A DNA stretch of 64,000 bases from Maratus speciosus (lineage: Eukaryota > Arthropoda > Arachnida > Araneae > Salticidae). This document shows positions 48,074-59,573 of this stretch, one piece after another. Position 1 is the stretch's first letter. Every line of letters begins with the position of its first letter. Made by a program: the position numbers and the translations under genes. The notes under the pieces were generated by a model. It was not told the origin of the DNA and made no database searches. It saw only the letters and a list, made by a program, of their open reading frames with translations. Location: assembly GCA_963932465.1 (NCBI GenBank), contig OZ010787.1, positions 13,318,926-13,382,925 on the forward strand, given 5' to 3'.

Positions 48074-48482
48074 TGTAGAAATTTAATGCACATTGATTTT
48101 GACGAATAAATGTACGCTGTGGTCGGTGTCTAGAAGTAATTAGTTCAGGCTGATTCTTGAGGGAATCTTAAACTTTAATGTTCTTGAATATATGGATGAG
48201 GTATTTACAGATGGGGTATTTACATTTAGATGAAACATGATAATTATAACTGGCCGGCGGTATTCCGCCTTACTCAGGTTCGTGACCCGGTATTCGGTCG
48301 AACAGCGACGTTTCAACACGTCTGCTCTCACGAGCAACCAACAGTCATCTCTATCTTTTTCACTATAGTTTTTGTAAGTTTAGCAGTTTTTTCGTTGACT
48401 CAGAGGTTGGGGTGGATCATCGAGAGCCTCATTTAAAGAATGTGCTTGTCTTTGCAGTGCAGAGTTCAAACTCTGTCACCAC
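48074..48482 (-). repeat. 3' LTR of the gypsy element
   Basis: Direct repeat of 54297-54705 with small differences, for example TTCGTGACCC against TCTGTGACC. Lies downstream of pol in the minus sense. Confidence 0.9.
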
Positions 48483-48837
48483 AATTCGGCCTACCTGACA
48501 GGGCTGGGACCTCCCAGTCACCTATCTCCTTTATATACCTGACTGGTACTGGACTACTTTTTCCAGAACGTATAATATACACAAAAAAATTCACAAACAA
48601 TATATAAAACAAAATAATAGTAAAATCAACCACTAAATACTGATGATCCAAAGTTTTCAGTCCTTGACCAATATTTTTAGAGTTAGAATAATAATAAAGT
48701 TTTTCTGCTTGTCACTTGGAAGCAGTTCTTTGCACAGTTTGTTCATAATAGTAATAAAAAAAAAGATATCAATAATACACAGTTTAAAAAAAAAAATAAA
48801 AAACACAAAAATCACTTAAAGCTCAAATATTTCGTCT

Positions 48838-51800
48838 TAGACAGTAGAAGTCCAAGGCTTCATGTGATCTGTAGCCGTTGAGGTCGTATTTGGACCCTCA
48901 TGGTGTCCAACTTTACACACGTTGTAGCGATCCTTTCATTTTACTGCAGTAATTTCATAGGGACCAAGAAACTTAGGCTTTAGTTTGGTACGTGTCCCAA
49001 ACTGTGTTTTTTGAATGGCCACCAAATCACCGAGTTTATATGTGTTGGCCTTTTTTCGCCTTTTGTTATACGTTTTCACGTTCTCCTGTTGTATTTTTAG
49101 TATGTTTTGCTTAGCTATTTCTCTATTCGAATTTCTTTCCGATATGAACGAATTTAATTCCTCATCATCTAACAGCGTTTTGATTTACAGATCTGTTTTC
49201 TGCCGCAGTTTCGTTCCTGTCAGTAGTTCAAAAGGTGTAAATTTTGTACTCCTCGATACGGTACTATTCATGATGCGTTGCACGGGCGCGACAAATTTGT
49301 ACCATTTAGTGGGGGTCTTCTCCGCTAAGTTTTGCTAAAATTGGGATAAGAATTCTGTGCATTCGCTCTATTTGACCGTTTCCTCTAGGTATCCCTGTTG
49401 TTATGGGAATATGCTCTATGTTCTCTTCCTTACAATATTTCTCAAAATCAGCAGAGGTAAATGCTGGTCCTTTGTCGGTAATGATTCGCGATGGATTTCC
49501 GAAAATATCATTTTGTCGAGTCAATTTATCGATGACTTCTTTAGCGGCTGTAGTTTTAACGGGGTATAGCCAAACAAATTTAGTAAATGCGTCCACAACA
49601 GTAAAAATATGATTGTAATTTTTATTTGTAGAAGGCATGGGACCAATGTGATCTATATGATAGGTCTCGAGGGGCATATTTTGTTTGGGGATCGGGTTTA
49701 ACAGACCTTCTCCTTTTCCTTGCTTTTTATTGCAAAGTATACACTCTATGCAGTTGGCAATGACACTTTCAATTTGCTTTCTTAATTGGGGTATAAAATA
49801 ATTTTCTTTTAAAATAATTTCAGTTTTAGCCACTGCGTAATGACCTTTGTTATGAACATCGCGTATTATTTCCTTTTGCATATTGGTAGGAATCATCAGA
49901 AGTTCTCTATCATTTTCATATTTGTATACGATGTCGTTTCTTATAAAATATTCTGAACTTTCATTTTTTTCAATTAACTTTTTTATCGCTTGTATGTGTT
50001 CGTCTTCTTGTTGTGCATTCTTTATTTTTAATGTTAATTCATCTTGCCATCGGGTAACTATTAGAACTGTATTTCTACTCAATGCGTCTACATGTTTCGT
50101 TTGGGATCCTGATCGGTGGGCAATTTCATAATCAAATTCCTGTAAGAATAGAGCCCATCTGGCTACTTTTGGCGTAATGTCTTTTTTGTCCATTGTCTTT
50201 TGAAACGCAGAACAATCTGTCACAATTTTAAATTTCGTGCCTAATAAATAGTTTCGGAATTTTTTAACCGATTATATTACCGCGAGTGTTTCCAATTCGT
50301 AACTCGAGTATTCTGCTTGAGTAGGTGTAGTTTTACGGCTCATATAATGAATAGGATGTAAGTTTTGTTCTCATCTTCCTGTAGTAGGACACTACCAAAA
50401 CCTATGGCACTTGCATCAGTGTGCAATTCTAGTCTAGCGCCTCGTTGGAATGTATGCAATACTGGGGGCTTAACTAGTTTTTCTTTAAGAATCTCAAAAG
50501 CTTGTTTTTCGAGGATTCCAAATTTAAATGTATTTCCCGCTTTTAATAAATCACTTAAAGGTCTCGCTATAATTGCATAATGTGGGATTTATTTTCTGAA
50601 ATAAGAAGTTAAACCTAGAAAACTGTGTAATTGTTTAAGGGTGCGGGGTTCAGGAAAATTCTTTACTGCCAAAGTTTTGGCTTCCAAGGGCCTTGTAGTT
50701 CCGTTTTCGATAATATAGCCTAAAAATTCAATTTTCCGTTTAAGGAATTGGCATTTTGTAAAATTAAATTCAAGTCCGTAATCCGATGCAACTTCTAGGA
50801 CGTGTTTCAGTTTTAAAAGCGCTTCTTCTTCAGTCTTCGCAAGTACTATGACATCGTCTAAGTAAATTAATATTACTTTTTCTTTAATTAACTGTTTAAA
50901 AACAGCTTGAATATATCTCTGAAAATTCTGCGGGCCAATCGATAATCCGAATGGAAGCTTTAAATATTCGTACTGGGAGTTATGCGTGACAAATGCTGTA
51001 TATTTCCTACTCTCCTCTGCTACATCTATATAAAAAAACCATTTTTTAAATCCAATGTAGTGAAAACCTTCGCTTCCTCAATGTTATCTAAAACGTCCTC
51101 TATTCTTGGCAAGGGAAAATTATCTCTAATTATTTTTTTATTGAGGGGTCTGTAGTCAACACACAATCTCCAGGAATTATCTTTCTTTTTCGCTAACACA
51201 ATAGGCGATGCATAATTAGAGTTACTCTCCGTTATAATTCCCATTTCCAACCATTCTTGTATTTGTTTGTCTACAAATTCCTGTTCTGGATATGCTAACC
51301 TACGCGGTCGTTGCGCAATCGGAATATCATCAGTTAATGTTATATTTACTTTTAACTCTGTGTTCTTAACATTGTTTGGCTTATAATTAGTGATCAATTC
51401 CGTTAACTCTTTCTTAATAGTGTTGTTTGTAATATGGTTTAGCTCAACTTCCTGAAAATTAATAGAATTAGCTGTCTCAGCTAAATAAATATCTGTGGTT
51501 TTCGCTGAGTCTAACTGTGGGACAGAACACTGTTCACTTTCCAACAAACAATTTTTATCAGAGCTTAATTGCATGTTTATTTTTTCACTAAAGTTGCAAG
51601 CTGTTTCATTTTGACTAGTTTGTTCCTTTCTCACCAATTCAGCTGTCGCAATCGTTTTCCTTATCGTGGGATTGTTTTGCTTTTCTGACCGCAACATCGC
51701 ATGAAATTTGGGTGTGACATAGATGACGCGTCTGGTTTTTGTCATGATTGTTTCTTGCGGGAAAGCAGTGACGTAATTCACCCTAACTTTCTTCAATTTT

Positions 51801-52213
51801 CGTTTCCCTGTAATTTGCAATCCTTTTTCTGACATATTGAAATTTACCTGTTTCAAGAAGTTATTTCCTAAAATTATAGAATGGCTCAAAATTTTTACGA
51901 CGTATAAATCTGCATTCACTGTGTAACCATCTATTTTAATTTTTACGGTCGTAAATCCTATGGGTGTAATTTGACTACCACCAATACCTGACAAAACCAA
52001 GTCATTTTTATGCAATTTAGGGCATCCCAGGGCTGTATAAGTATCGTTGCTACACATATTGACGTCACTTCCTGTATCAATTAAAGCATCCATAATTTTC
52101 CCTAAAATCCCCACGCTTTTTATTATTTTATCAACCGGATTTGAGTTATTGCTTACGGCAGCATTTGCATTTTTAGGAGAATTATTTGTACACTGGTCAG
52201 ACCTGTGGCCGGG
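48838..52213 (-). pseudogene. gypsy pol polyprotein, broken
   Basis: Protease with IDTGSDV near 52070-52090; reverse transcriptase with LCVDYRPLN and YLDD at 50853-50864; RNase H with HTDASA and VTDCSAF; integrase with a His/Cys zinc-binding region (NKGHYA, CIECILC), catalytic Asp in YHIDHIGP, Asp in ITDKGPA and Glu in GQIERMH; C-terminal KFLGPYEI, the GPY/F-type module. Breaks: shift at the T7 run 51032-51038, TAA at 50589-50591, shift near 50363-50366, TAA at 50272-50274, shift at the C5 run 49311-49315, TAA at 49185-49187, TGA at 48936-48938; final stop at 48838-48840. All domains are recognisable. Not functional as it stands. Confidence 0.92.
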
Positions 52214-53265
52214 AATTTACACTTCCAGCAGACCGGACTTTCTTTTTTTCGGGGGCAATCCCTAAAACGGTGGGAAAGGTCATTGCAATTGAAACAACGG
52301 ATTTTTGTATTTAAATTCTTTTGGGGGGTATGTGTGTAGTTTTTCTCATATAGTACGCGACTAATGTCATTTCGATGGAATGCTCTATTATTTTCACCAA
52401 CTTGACGTTTTCTCAATTCCGTGTTTGAGGGCTTAATTTCAGTTTTCCGTAAGTTCACTCTGGCGGTTTCAAAATCATCCAATTTATTAGTCAATTCTTC
52501 TACACTCGTAATTTTTGGTAGTTCATCACAAAAGTGTTCCTTCATTTCTCGGGACAATTTTCGCCTAATCTGGTCAACGATTAAAATATTTTTTAACTCT
52601 TCGAACGTTGATATGTGTAATCCCAATAACCATTCATTCAGAAAATTTGCGATTTCAAATGAGAAATCGTTCCATGACGCTGAATTTTGTTTTCTATGTA
52701 AAAAGAATTTTTGCCTGAATTGCTCTGGTGTAAGTTTGAAACGTCTTAAAAGTATTTTCTTTTCACAGTCGTAATCACTGGATAGTTCTTCACTTTCACG
52801 ATTTACTAAACTAACAATATCGAGCGGTAACAGTGCCAACAGATATGTAAACCATTCATCTTTTTCTATCCCAAGACGCTTCGCTTGCCGTTCGAAAAGG
52901 GTTAAGTAAATGCTAATTTCTTCCTCCTTATTATATCTATTTAACAATTTTAGAACATCGGAACCCTTTCCGGCGATTGTAGATATTGGATTATGCAATT
53001 GGGTATTTTGTGTCTTTTCCAATTGTAATTTTCTTAACTCAAAATCGCGATTTTTGATTTCTTTTTGTTGCAACAAATTTTCTTTCTCTTCCCTTTCGCT
53101 TATAATCCCCGCTAGCAAATTTTTTACTAAATCCTCATTATACCCTTCGGATTTTAAAATTAAATCAGTCAGTTGACTTTTATTAGCACCATCTGGAGGA
53201 CTTAAACCTAACTCGATTACCGCAGTAACCAGATCGATCTTTTTAGACCTTATTAAGTGTGCCAT
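52153..53265 (-). CDS. gypsy gag polyprotein
   Basis: About 370 codons. I take the Met at 53265 (MAHLIRSKKIDLVTAVIEL) as start, since the frame upstream to 53457 is hydrophobic, low-complexity leader. A Lys/Glu-rich helical segment (about residues 60-95) is followed by a capsid-like region and a first zinc knuckle, CFNCNDLSHRFRDC (CX2CX4HX4C). The second knuckle, starting CWKC, is completed only in another frame: a -1 shift at the C3 run 52211-52213 joins it to protease. This is either a one-base deletion or the gag-pol frameshift; no classic slippery heptamer is visible, so I lean to deletion. The stop at 52153-52155 is then out of frame with the true product. Confidence 0.85.
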   Translation of the reverse strand: MAHLIRSKKIDLVTAVIELGLSPPDGANKSQLTDLILKSEGYNEDLVKNLLAGIISEREEKENLLQQKEIKNRDFELRKLQLEKTQNTQLHNPISTIAGKGSDVLKLLNRYNKEEEISIYLTLFERQAKRLGIEKDEWFTYLLALLPLDIVSLVNRESEELSSDYDCEKKILLRRFKLTPEQFRQKFFLHRKQNSASWNDFSFEIANFLNEWLLGLHISTFEELKNILIVDQIRRKLSREMKEHFCDELPKITSVEELTNKLDDFETARVNLRKTEIKPSNTELRKRQVGENNRAFHRNDISRVLYEKNYTHTPQKNLNTKIRCFNCNDLSHRFRDCPRKKESPVCWKCKFPATGLTSVQIILLKMQMLP

Positions 53266-53596
53266 AATTATATCTAACCAATTAACACATAAATAAAATA
53301 CCTTAATATAAATCAATAATATATAAGCACCCGATAAATCAAATATATCTATATATATAATAATATTAACAGTTTTATAAAACAGACTTACTTTGTACCT
53401 GGTATTTCCACAAAAAAATAAATATATATATATTTTCTTCACAATATAACAATACAAAAAAATATTTATTGAATACCAATTTTATAAAAACTTGCTTCCC
53501 TCTAAATATTCTCACAGGAATATATATTCCTTTCTTTTCACAAAAAAATAACAAGATAAAAAAAATTATATCGTTAATACTTTTTTCTTTCAAAGA

Positions 53597-53627
<31 letters not shown>

Positions 53628-54296
53628 CATGTATTTCTTAGGAAGCAAAAAAAAAAAACCACCTTCCTATATTCCCTCTTCGCAGACACGTTGAATAAAT
53701 CACTTTCCAAAAAAAAAAAAAAAAGAAAAGAAAAATCACTAAAGAAAAATATTCTTTTTCTTCTGGCGTACACAAAAAATCACCGTACACCTTTTATTAA
53801 CACAATTCAAGCCCTTATGGGGAACAATAAAAAAAACAGTTCCCCATTTTATCACAAGAAAAGAAGAACATATTGAGATGAGTAAGTAGGTCAACCGGTC
53901 ACCGAGACTCGAAACACACTTTTATCAGTAGAAATAAACGAAATTTTACGAGAAGATGCAAAACACTTAGTTGAAATTTCGAACTTTATCGACGCTGCAG
54001 CTCAGAAACACCTAATACAAATGATTCATCACAGGAACAGATCTTTTCAAAAAGATGAACACGTAGTTGAAGATTCAACGCGCACAGATAGAAAACTCTG
54101 TACTCTAAGAACCACTTTTTTTTATCTCGCATGAGGAAATTTTCTTCTTTTCAGAGCTATTCACGGAACATTCGATGAAAGCAACTTTTTTTCTTTTCTT
54201 TTTCAGAACATCAGAATTTCTTTAGGACATCAGATAATTTTTCACACAAGTTAAATCCACACTTTGCATGTAAATATCCCGGTCGAACCCCCAATC
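53266..54296 (-). other. gypsy leader, A/T homopolymer-rich
   Basis: Between gag and the 5' LTR. Contains poly-A runs (plus strand) near 53600-53626 and 53710-53724. Frames on both strands here are homopolymer artefacts. Confidence 0.6.
54278..54293 (-). other. candidate tRNA primer-binding site
   Basis: Three bases inside the 5' LTR the minus strand reads TGGGGGTTCGACCGGG. It begins TGG, complementary to the CCA end of a tRNA, and is followed by sequence complementary to a T-arm. The tRNA identity is not decided. Confidence 0.65.
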
Positions 54297-54705
54297 TGTA
54301 GAAATTTAATGCACATTGATTTTGACGAATAAATGTACGCTGTGGTCGGTGTCTAGAAGTAATTAGTCCAGGCCGATTCTTGAGGGAATCTTAAACTTTA
54401 ATGTTCTTGAATATATGAATGAGGTATTTACAGATGGGGTATTTACATTTAGATTAAACATGATAATTATAACTGGCCGGCGGTATTCCGCCTTACTCAG
54501 GTCTGTGACCGGTATTCGGTCGAACAGCGACGTTTCAACACGTCTGCTCTCACGAGCAACCAACAGTCATCTCTATCTTTTTCACAATAGTTTTTGTAAG
54601 TTTAGCAGTTTTTTCGTTGACTCAGGGGTTGGGGTGGATCGTCGAGAGCCTTATTTAAAGAATGTGCTGGTCATTGCACTGCAGAGTTCAAACTCTGTCA
54701 CCACC
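54297..54705 (-). repeat. 5' LTR of the gypsy element
   Basis: On the plus strand it starts TGTAGAAATTTAATGC and ends CTCTGTCACCAC(C). It is a direct repeat of 48074-48482. On the minus strand it ends TTTCTACA, next to the primer-binding site. Confidence 0.9.
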
Positions 54706-54839
54706 TATATATTCATGCAAAAAATTGAGCTATTTTCACTGACATTTTAGTATAAAAAATGACTTTTTAAATGTATCTAATGCATATTTTAACCACTAGT
54801 TTAAAATATAATACAATATGATCACAAAACACTTACGTA

Positions 54840-55861
54840 CAGTCGTGGAAAAAAAAAAAGTAAACACCCCCTACTAACTTCTCAACAAATTATCGTAGAA
54901 GAAAGTTACTGGTACCGAATAAAGTCTACTTTTAAATGATGTATATAAAATTTGTTTAAGGGGCCATCTACATATTAAAACGAACCATAACTTTGTTTTT
55001 TTTTCAATAGTAGTACACAATTCTGACAGCATAAATGAACTCTACACCTTTCAATTAGCCTATAAACAAATTTTTATGCAATTCGTTCCATAAGTTTCCG
55101 AGAAATTAATTATTTTAAAACGAGCGTATTTTAAGGGCTGTATCCAAATTGAAGTTCCGAACTCGATTGTTAACCGAGAGAGCCGCCTTCTTGATCAAGG
55201 CACGTTTAAGCGTCAATGAAACCTGTTTGATTACAGGATAGCAGAATAAATTTCAAAAATTTACTCACTTCTATCATAGACGGCCCCTTAAACCATCATT
55301 TTGCCATTTTTTAAGCATAATTTGAAAACTACTTGGAAGAAAAATGTGAAATTTTGGATTTCCATAAAGCAGGACTTAATAAATCTAAATCCATCAAAAA
55401 AATTGTATGTTGCAATTCATAATTTTTTCGAATATTAATTTCATAATTCATATCATAAAATTTTAAAAATTGCAAATTCAACGTATTTATGTTTGGGTAT
55501 ATTAGTATTATTGCTATACAAAAAATTAGCTCATTAGGAGCATAATTTCAGGAGATATAAATAAAAATATGAAAATGTAATTTAACATTAGAAGTACTAA
55601 ATTTTGAATGCCTATAATTCAAAAACTTATCATTCGAATGACTTGAAATTTGGTTTCTAGGCATATTTTGAACCGAAGATTTGAAATATCTCGTTAAATT
55701 TGGGTACTGCCATTGAAAAAAAATGAAGTTCGGATTCGTTTTAATATGTATATGGCCCCCTAAGCAAATTTTATACACACCATTTAAAAGTAGACTTTAT
55801 TTTCAATCATTCGGTACCAGTAACTTTCTTCTACGATAATTCGTTGAGGAGTTAGCAGGGC
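54840..55861. mobile_element. Tc1-like element with TIRs of about 115 bp, right end truncated
   Basis: Left end CAGTCGTGGAAAAAAAAAAA after TA (54838-54839). The left block CTACTAACTTCTCAACAAAT...GGGGCC is repeated inverted at about 55745-55861. The outer bases of the right terminal repeat are missing and replaced by the SINE at 55862. No transposase frame inside. Confidence 0.75.
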
Positions 55862-56043
55862 AGTGCTCTCCGTGGGGGTCTTTCTAAGGGAACCTAACCC
55901 GTATTTACGCAAGGAAAACCAAGGTTCGAAGAAAACCACGGAAAACTCCGAAGATTAGGCCGACGGGCGAGATTGGATTCGAACCCAGCACCTCCGGGCC
56001 CACCAGTTTCGAGAGCAGAACCTCTTGGCCACTGGTGGGGCCA
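55862..56043 (-). mobile_element. tRNA-derived SINE
   Basis: On the minus strand, box A (TGGCCAAGAGG) and box B (GGTTCGAATCC) of an RNA polymerase III promoter are both intact, with a CTCGAAA anticodon-like loop and a long variable region resembling tRNA-Ser. They are followed by a non-tRNA body, TTTTCCGTGGTTTTC...ACGGGTTAGGTTCCC, ending near GACCCCCACGGAGAG. The body resembles SINEs I associate with arachnids, from memory only. Confidence 0.8.
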
Positions 56044-56830
56044 ATTTTGTAACGGACAGGACCGAGCCGAAGAATAAAGACATTTTTTTAACAGTTTGGG
56101 CCACTGAAAAATTAAGTGGACTGACCGACCCGATATAAAAATTTAAATGAATCAAACTAAGCTGATAAAATATGAACAATTTTCAACTGGGGCGAGGATA
56201 AGTATAAATGTGCTGCACGATCCGATGCTAGATTGACAACATCAATACAGAAATATAACATGTCCAGCGTAGAGATCGGCATCGGGCAGTTACATCTTGT
56301 CTAAACTTAGGATAATTTCTTTCAGCAGACGTCGGGCTGGGATCAGGCTTACATTTTTTTCTACTTACTGGACCTACATGGAGGGACGGTACTGGACGTA
56401 GTTGTTCCCAATACAGGTCGGGCAGGCAGTTTGTTTTGTAAAATTAATAATAGTAACAATGAACTTTTGTTAACGGAATCTTTGGAAATTTAACAATAAA
56501 TTACATAGAAATATTTTCAGAAAATATCCCTTTTTTTTATTATACAGCTTCAAAAGATATGATGTTTTTAACTATCTTTTTTCTTCTATTTTGAACGATA
56601 TTAATGTTTAATGAATCTGCACTTGAATGTAAGAGTCTAATGAGTTCTAAGTGATTATTAATGCTGCTATTCTGTATGCTCTGGCTTTCGAACATTACAG
56701 TAATCTAAAATATACTGTACAAATTTCCCATAAATATGTATGCAGTATTCTAGAAAATAATCTTAATTGTATGCTAAGGAAACTTGTGATTTTTTTGTGA
56801 AAATTGATTCGGGCCTGATTTCATTGATTT
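56044..56830 (-). mobile_element. decayed hAT-like element F
   Basis: Follows element E (17882-18826) block by block (GAATAAAGACA, ATAAGTATAAAT.TGCTGCA, ACAACAT.AATACAGA.ATA, CGGCATCGG). Ends not preserved; the left part adjoins the SINE. Confidence 0.55.
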
Positions 56831-57615
56831 TTGCAAATTTGCACATTCAGTTTTGCAAATTTTATGAAAATCTAACCAAAACTTAAAAAAATAGTAACAA
56901 AAATTTTCTGCATTCTATTAAATGCTATCATACGTAATTAATTCAATGATATCCCATGATAGGTTGCCATTCTAGGTTGCCATGGTGATTACGCCCTATT
57001 TAAGATGAAGTCCTGTTATTTCCGTATTACTGAATTTAATCTGTATAATCGTAATAAATTTTGTATTCATACATTTTTGAATAAGAGGCAACAGCTATTG
57101 CACCAAGATCTGAATATTTATAAAACTAGTTATAGTACGAACGCACCTCATTTGCCACGTTTGACGTACATTTTCTGACTTTTTTGGGAATTGTAAGAAC
57201 CACAAAGGTTATAATTTGAGAAACGCTAGTAACCTCGTTCTGTGGAATTTATTTTAAAATATTGAAGTTACAATAAGAAATTTCCGCAATTAATTAAATT
57301 GTCGGTGATCACATTTCACATATATGTGGGTTTTCCGACGAAAATTGTAATATAATATCGTCAGAGCATTATAATAACAAAACAAAAAATAAGTAGAATA
57401 GACTAGAATAAATAAAATATAAAAAAAAGGAAATATTGATATTTAAATAAATCAATTTTTGCTATTGAAATTAACACGTAAAGTTAAGAAAACTAAAATG
57501 TTTCTCGAACACTATGTAACAAATATTCAAAAAAGTTCTGTTTCTGGTTTGACAGTATTGGTTTCTGTTTAACTGAGCAGCAAGTATGTAGAAAAGTGTA
57601 GTTATACGCCTGAAG
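56831..57615. other. no gene recognised
   Basis: AT-rich unique-looking sequence. A short duplicated phrase TAGGTTGCCAT occurs near 56960-56982. Confidence 0.4.
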
Positions 57616-58226
57616 TAAATGTCTGCACGGGCCGGAATTTCCCGGCCCCACCCGAACGAAAGCTATTTTGGCCCGACCCGGCCCGGCAGAAAAATTAAAA
57701 GTTCGACCCGATCTGGCCCGACTCAATTTCTACAAAAAAATCAAATTTTTCTTAACATATAATAACGATTCCGTAATACTGCATACATATTTATGGGGAA
57801 ATTTTACAGTATATTTTAAAATTACGATATTTTCGCAAGACAGAAAATACTCAATAGCAACAATAATGATTAATACTTAGATTCTTAGACATTTTGGCAT
57901 TCAAATAAGGATTCATTAAAAAATTAATGTAGTTTAGAATAAAAGAAAAATAGGAGGGTTAAAAACATCATAACTTTTGAAGCTCTATATAATAAAAAAT
58001 AGATTTGTAAAAATATTTCTCTGTCATTTATTAATGCTTTTCTCAAATCTAAAGGAACTACTTTCTGACGCATTTCTGAATTCATTTCTTTTCGGAAACG
58101 CATGAGATTAACAGGTGTTCTCATTCAGAAACTATATAAAAGAAATTAAATTAAAACTGCTGTGAATGAATAAAAACAAAAAATCTTCTTAAAACACCAT
58201 CATTTTTTTTTTTTTTTTTTTTTAAA

Positions 58227-58272
58227 TGCGCTAGGCCTTTCGAAAGATCTGAGTCTTTCTTCGTCAGGAGCA
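58227..58272 (-). ncRNA. hammerhead-ribozyme-like motif, minus strand
   Basis: Inverted partner of the motif at 58336-58381, with the same core and stem II. Stem I is TGCTC against GCGCA, so one pair is lost and it may be the weaker copy. The two face each other head to head. Confidence 0.5.
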
Positions 58273-58335
58273 AAGAAGACGTGTAGAAACAAGACTCGTC
58301 TTGTTTCTGCTTTCATAGTAGAAGCACGTCTTCTT

Positions 58336-58380
58336 TGCGCCTGACGAAGAAAGACTCAGATCTTTCGAAAGGCCTAGCGC

Positions 58381-58381
<1 letters not shown>
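58336..58381 (+). ncRNA. hammerhead-ribozyme-like motif, plus strand
   Basis: Order as in a minimal type I hammerhead: stem I strand TGCGC (58336-58340); core CTGACGA (58341-58347); a stem II hairpin GAAAG/CTTTC around ACTCAGAT; core GAAA; a minimal stem III in self-complementary GGCC; TA with the expected cut before GCGCA (58377-58381), which pairs with TGCGC. One extra A sits between CTGACGA and stem II, a departure from consensus. Minimal type I hammerheads with tiny stem III are known from Penelope-like elements and retrozymes, where dimers are active. Activity here is untested. Confidence 0.55.
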
Positions 58382-58419
<38 letters not shown>

Positions 58420-59573
58420 GGTGTTTTAAGAAGATTTTTTTTTCTTGTTCTTAGAAACTATATAATCGAATGTCGTTATCTACTTTTTAATAAAGACAAT
58501 ATATCTGTGAGAAAATACTGTCGAAGTTAGCGTTTTGAATCGAATTTCCAGTAACGACAGCTTGGGAAAGGAGAAAAACCTGCAGCCACGTGACAAGAAT
58601 CTCTTATATCTTGACAAGTAATTTATTTATAAAAAATGGAAAACATTAATCGATTCGAAATCCCTTCAATAGTCAGGCTTTTCAATTTTATGCTTTAAAC
58701 AGTTAAAAATTAGTCAGAACATGTGTCAAAGTTTCGCGTTGTCGAGCAGTGAATTTGAGAGCCAGCTTAAGGTATATTTCCAAAGATTAGAGAAGTTCAT
58801 TATCGTTATTAATATTTTTACAAAACATATTGCCTGCTCTACACATCCTGAAAACAATTAAGTCCAGTCCAGTTCAGGCCCGACTCGACTATGTAGAAAA
58901 GAAAAGCAAGCCTGATCTCGGCACGACATGAGTCTGCTGAAAAAATACTAAGCCCGGGTCAGACTAGAGATCTGAACGGGCCGGTATCGGGCCTATTTTC
59001 ATTCACGGCACTCGGGCCGGGTCGGGCCCGGGCCTAGTCATAACTCTTTACGGGCCGGGATCGGTCCTATTTTCATTCACGGCACTCGGGCCGGGTCGGG
59101 CCCGGGACTAGTCGCAACTCTTTACGGGCCGGGCCGGGCTCGGGCCTTACTTTTTTCCTGAAGGTTCGGGCCGGGTCGGGTCGGGCCTAACTTATTTTTT
59201 CTGCACAGACCCGGATGCTGGTTTCATTCCTAATCTTCACGGCCCAAAATTTTCATTCCTAGTTTTGACCCAGCCCGCATGGAAATCATTGTCTCGGCGT
59301 GGTCTGGTCCGTTCAAAGGTCAGAAAAATTAGGGTTGGCACAATTTTTTTTCAAAAAATGCATGCATTTTTAAATTGCCATTATTCTACAATTAGCATTC
59401 AAATTCATTCTTTTTAAAGAATAGTAGATTTTTACACTTATTAAAATATAGTTAAAATAATATATAGTAAAACGTGTGAAAAAGAGCCTGCCTATGACGG
59501 AATCTTGCTTTAAACTGAAAAACGTGTTGATCCATGCAAAATTAATATACTACTCCGTAAGAAAAGAATATAT

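Larger units (their letters stand above)
48074..54705 (-). mobile_element. Ty3/gypsy LTR retrotransposon, nearly complete
   Basis: About 6.6 kb on the minus strand: 5' LTR (54297-54705), primer-binding site, A/T-rich leader, gag, pol in the order protease-RT-RNase H-integrase, 3' LTR (48074-48482). A TATA flanks both outer ends (48070-48073, 54706-54709), a possible 4-bp TSD. No envelope-like frame. The LTRs differ at roughly 3-4 percent of positions by eye, so insertion is fairly recent, yet pol carries several breaks. Confidence 0.93.
58140..58452. mobile_element. 313-bp palindromic retroelement-like insertion with 13-bp TSD
   Basis: AGAAACTATATAA flanks both sides (58127-58139, 58453-58465), while element B has a single related sequence at the same place (near 19643-19655). 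The insertion is an inverted repeat: each arm has TCTTCTTAAAACACCATC, a poly-T/poly-A tract, and a hammerhead-like motif; the centre is a hairpin, AGAAACAAGAC with GTCTTGTTTCT. A variable-length TSD, A tracts and ribozyme-like arms fit a Penelope-like or retrozyme-type element better than a DNA transposon; the class is inferred. Confidence 0.7.

Noticed and set aside
52421..53176. Plus-strand frames of 88-117 codons
   Set aside because: Shadows of the minus-strand gypsy gag.
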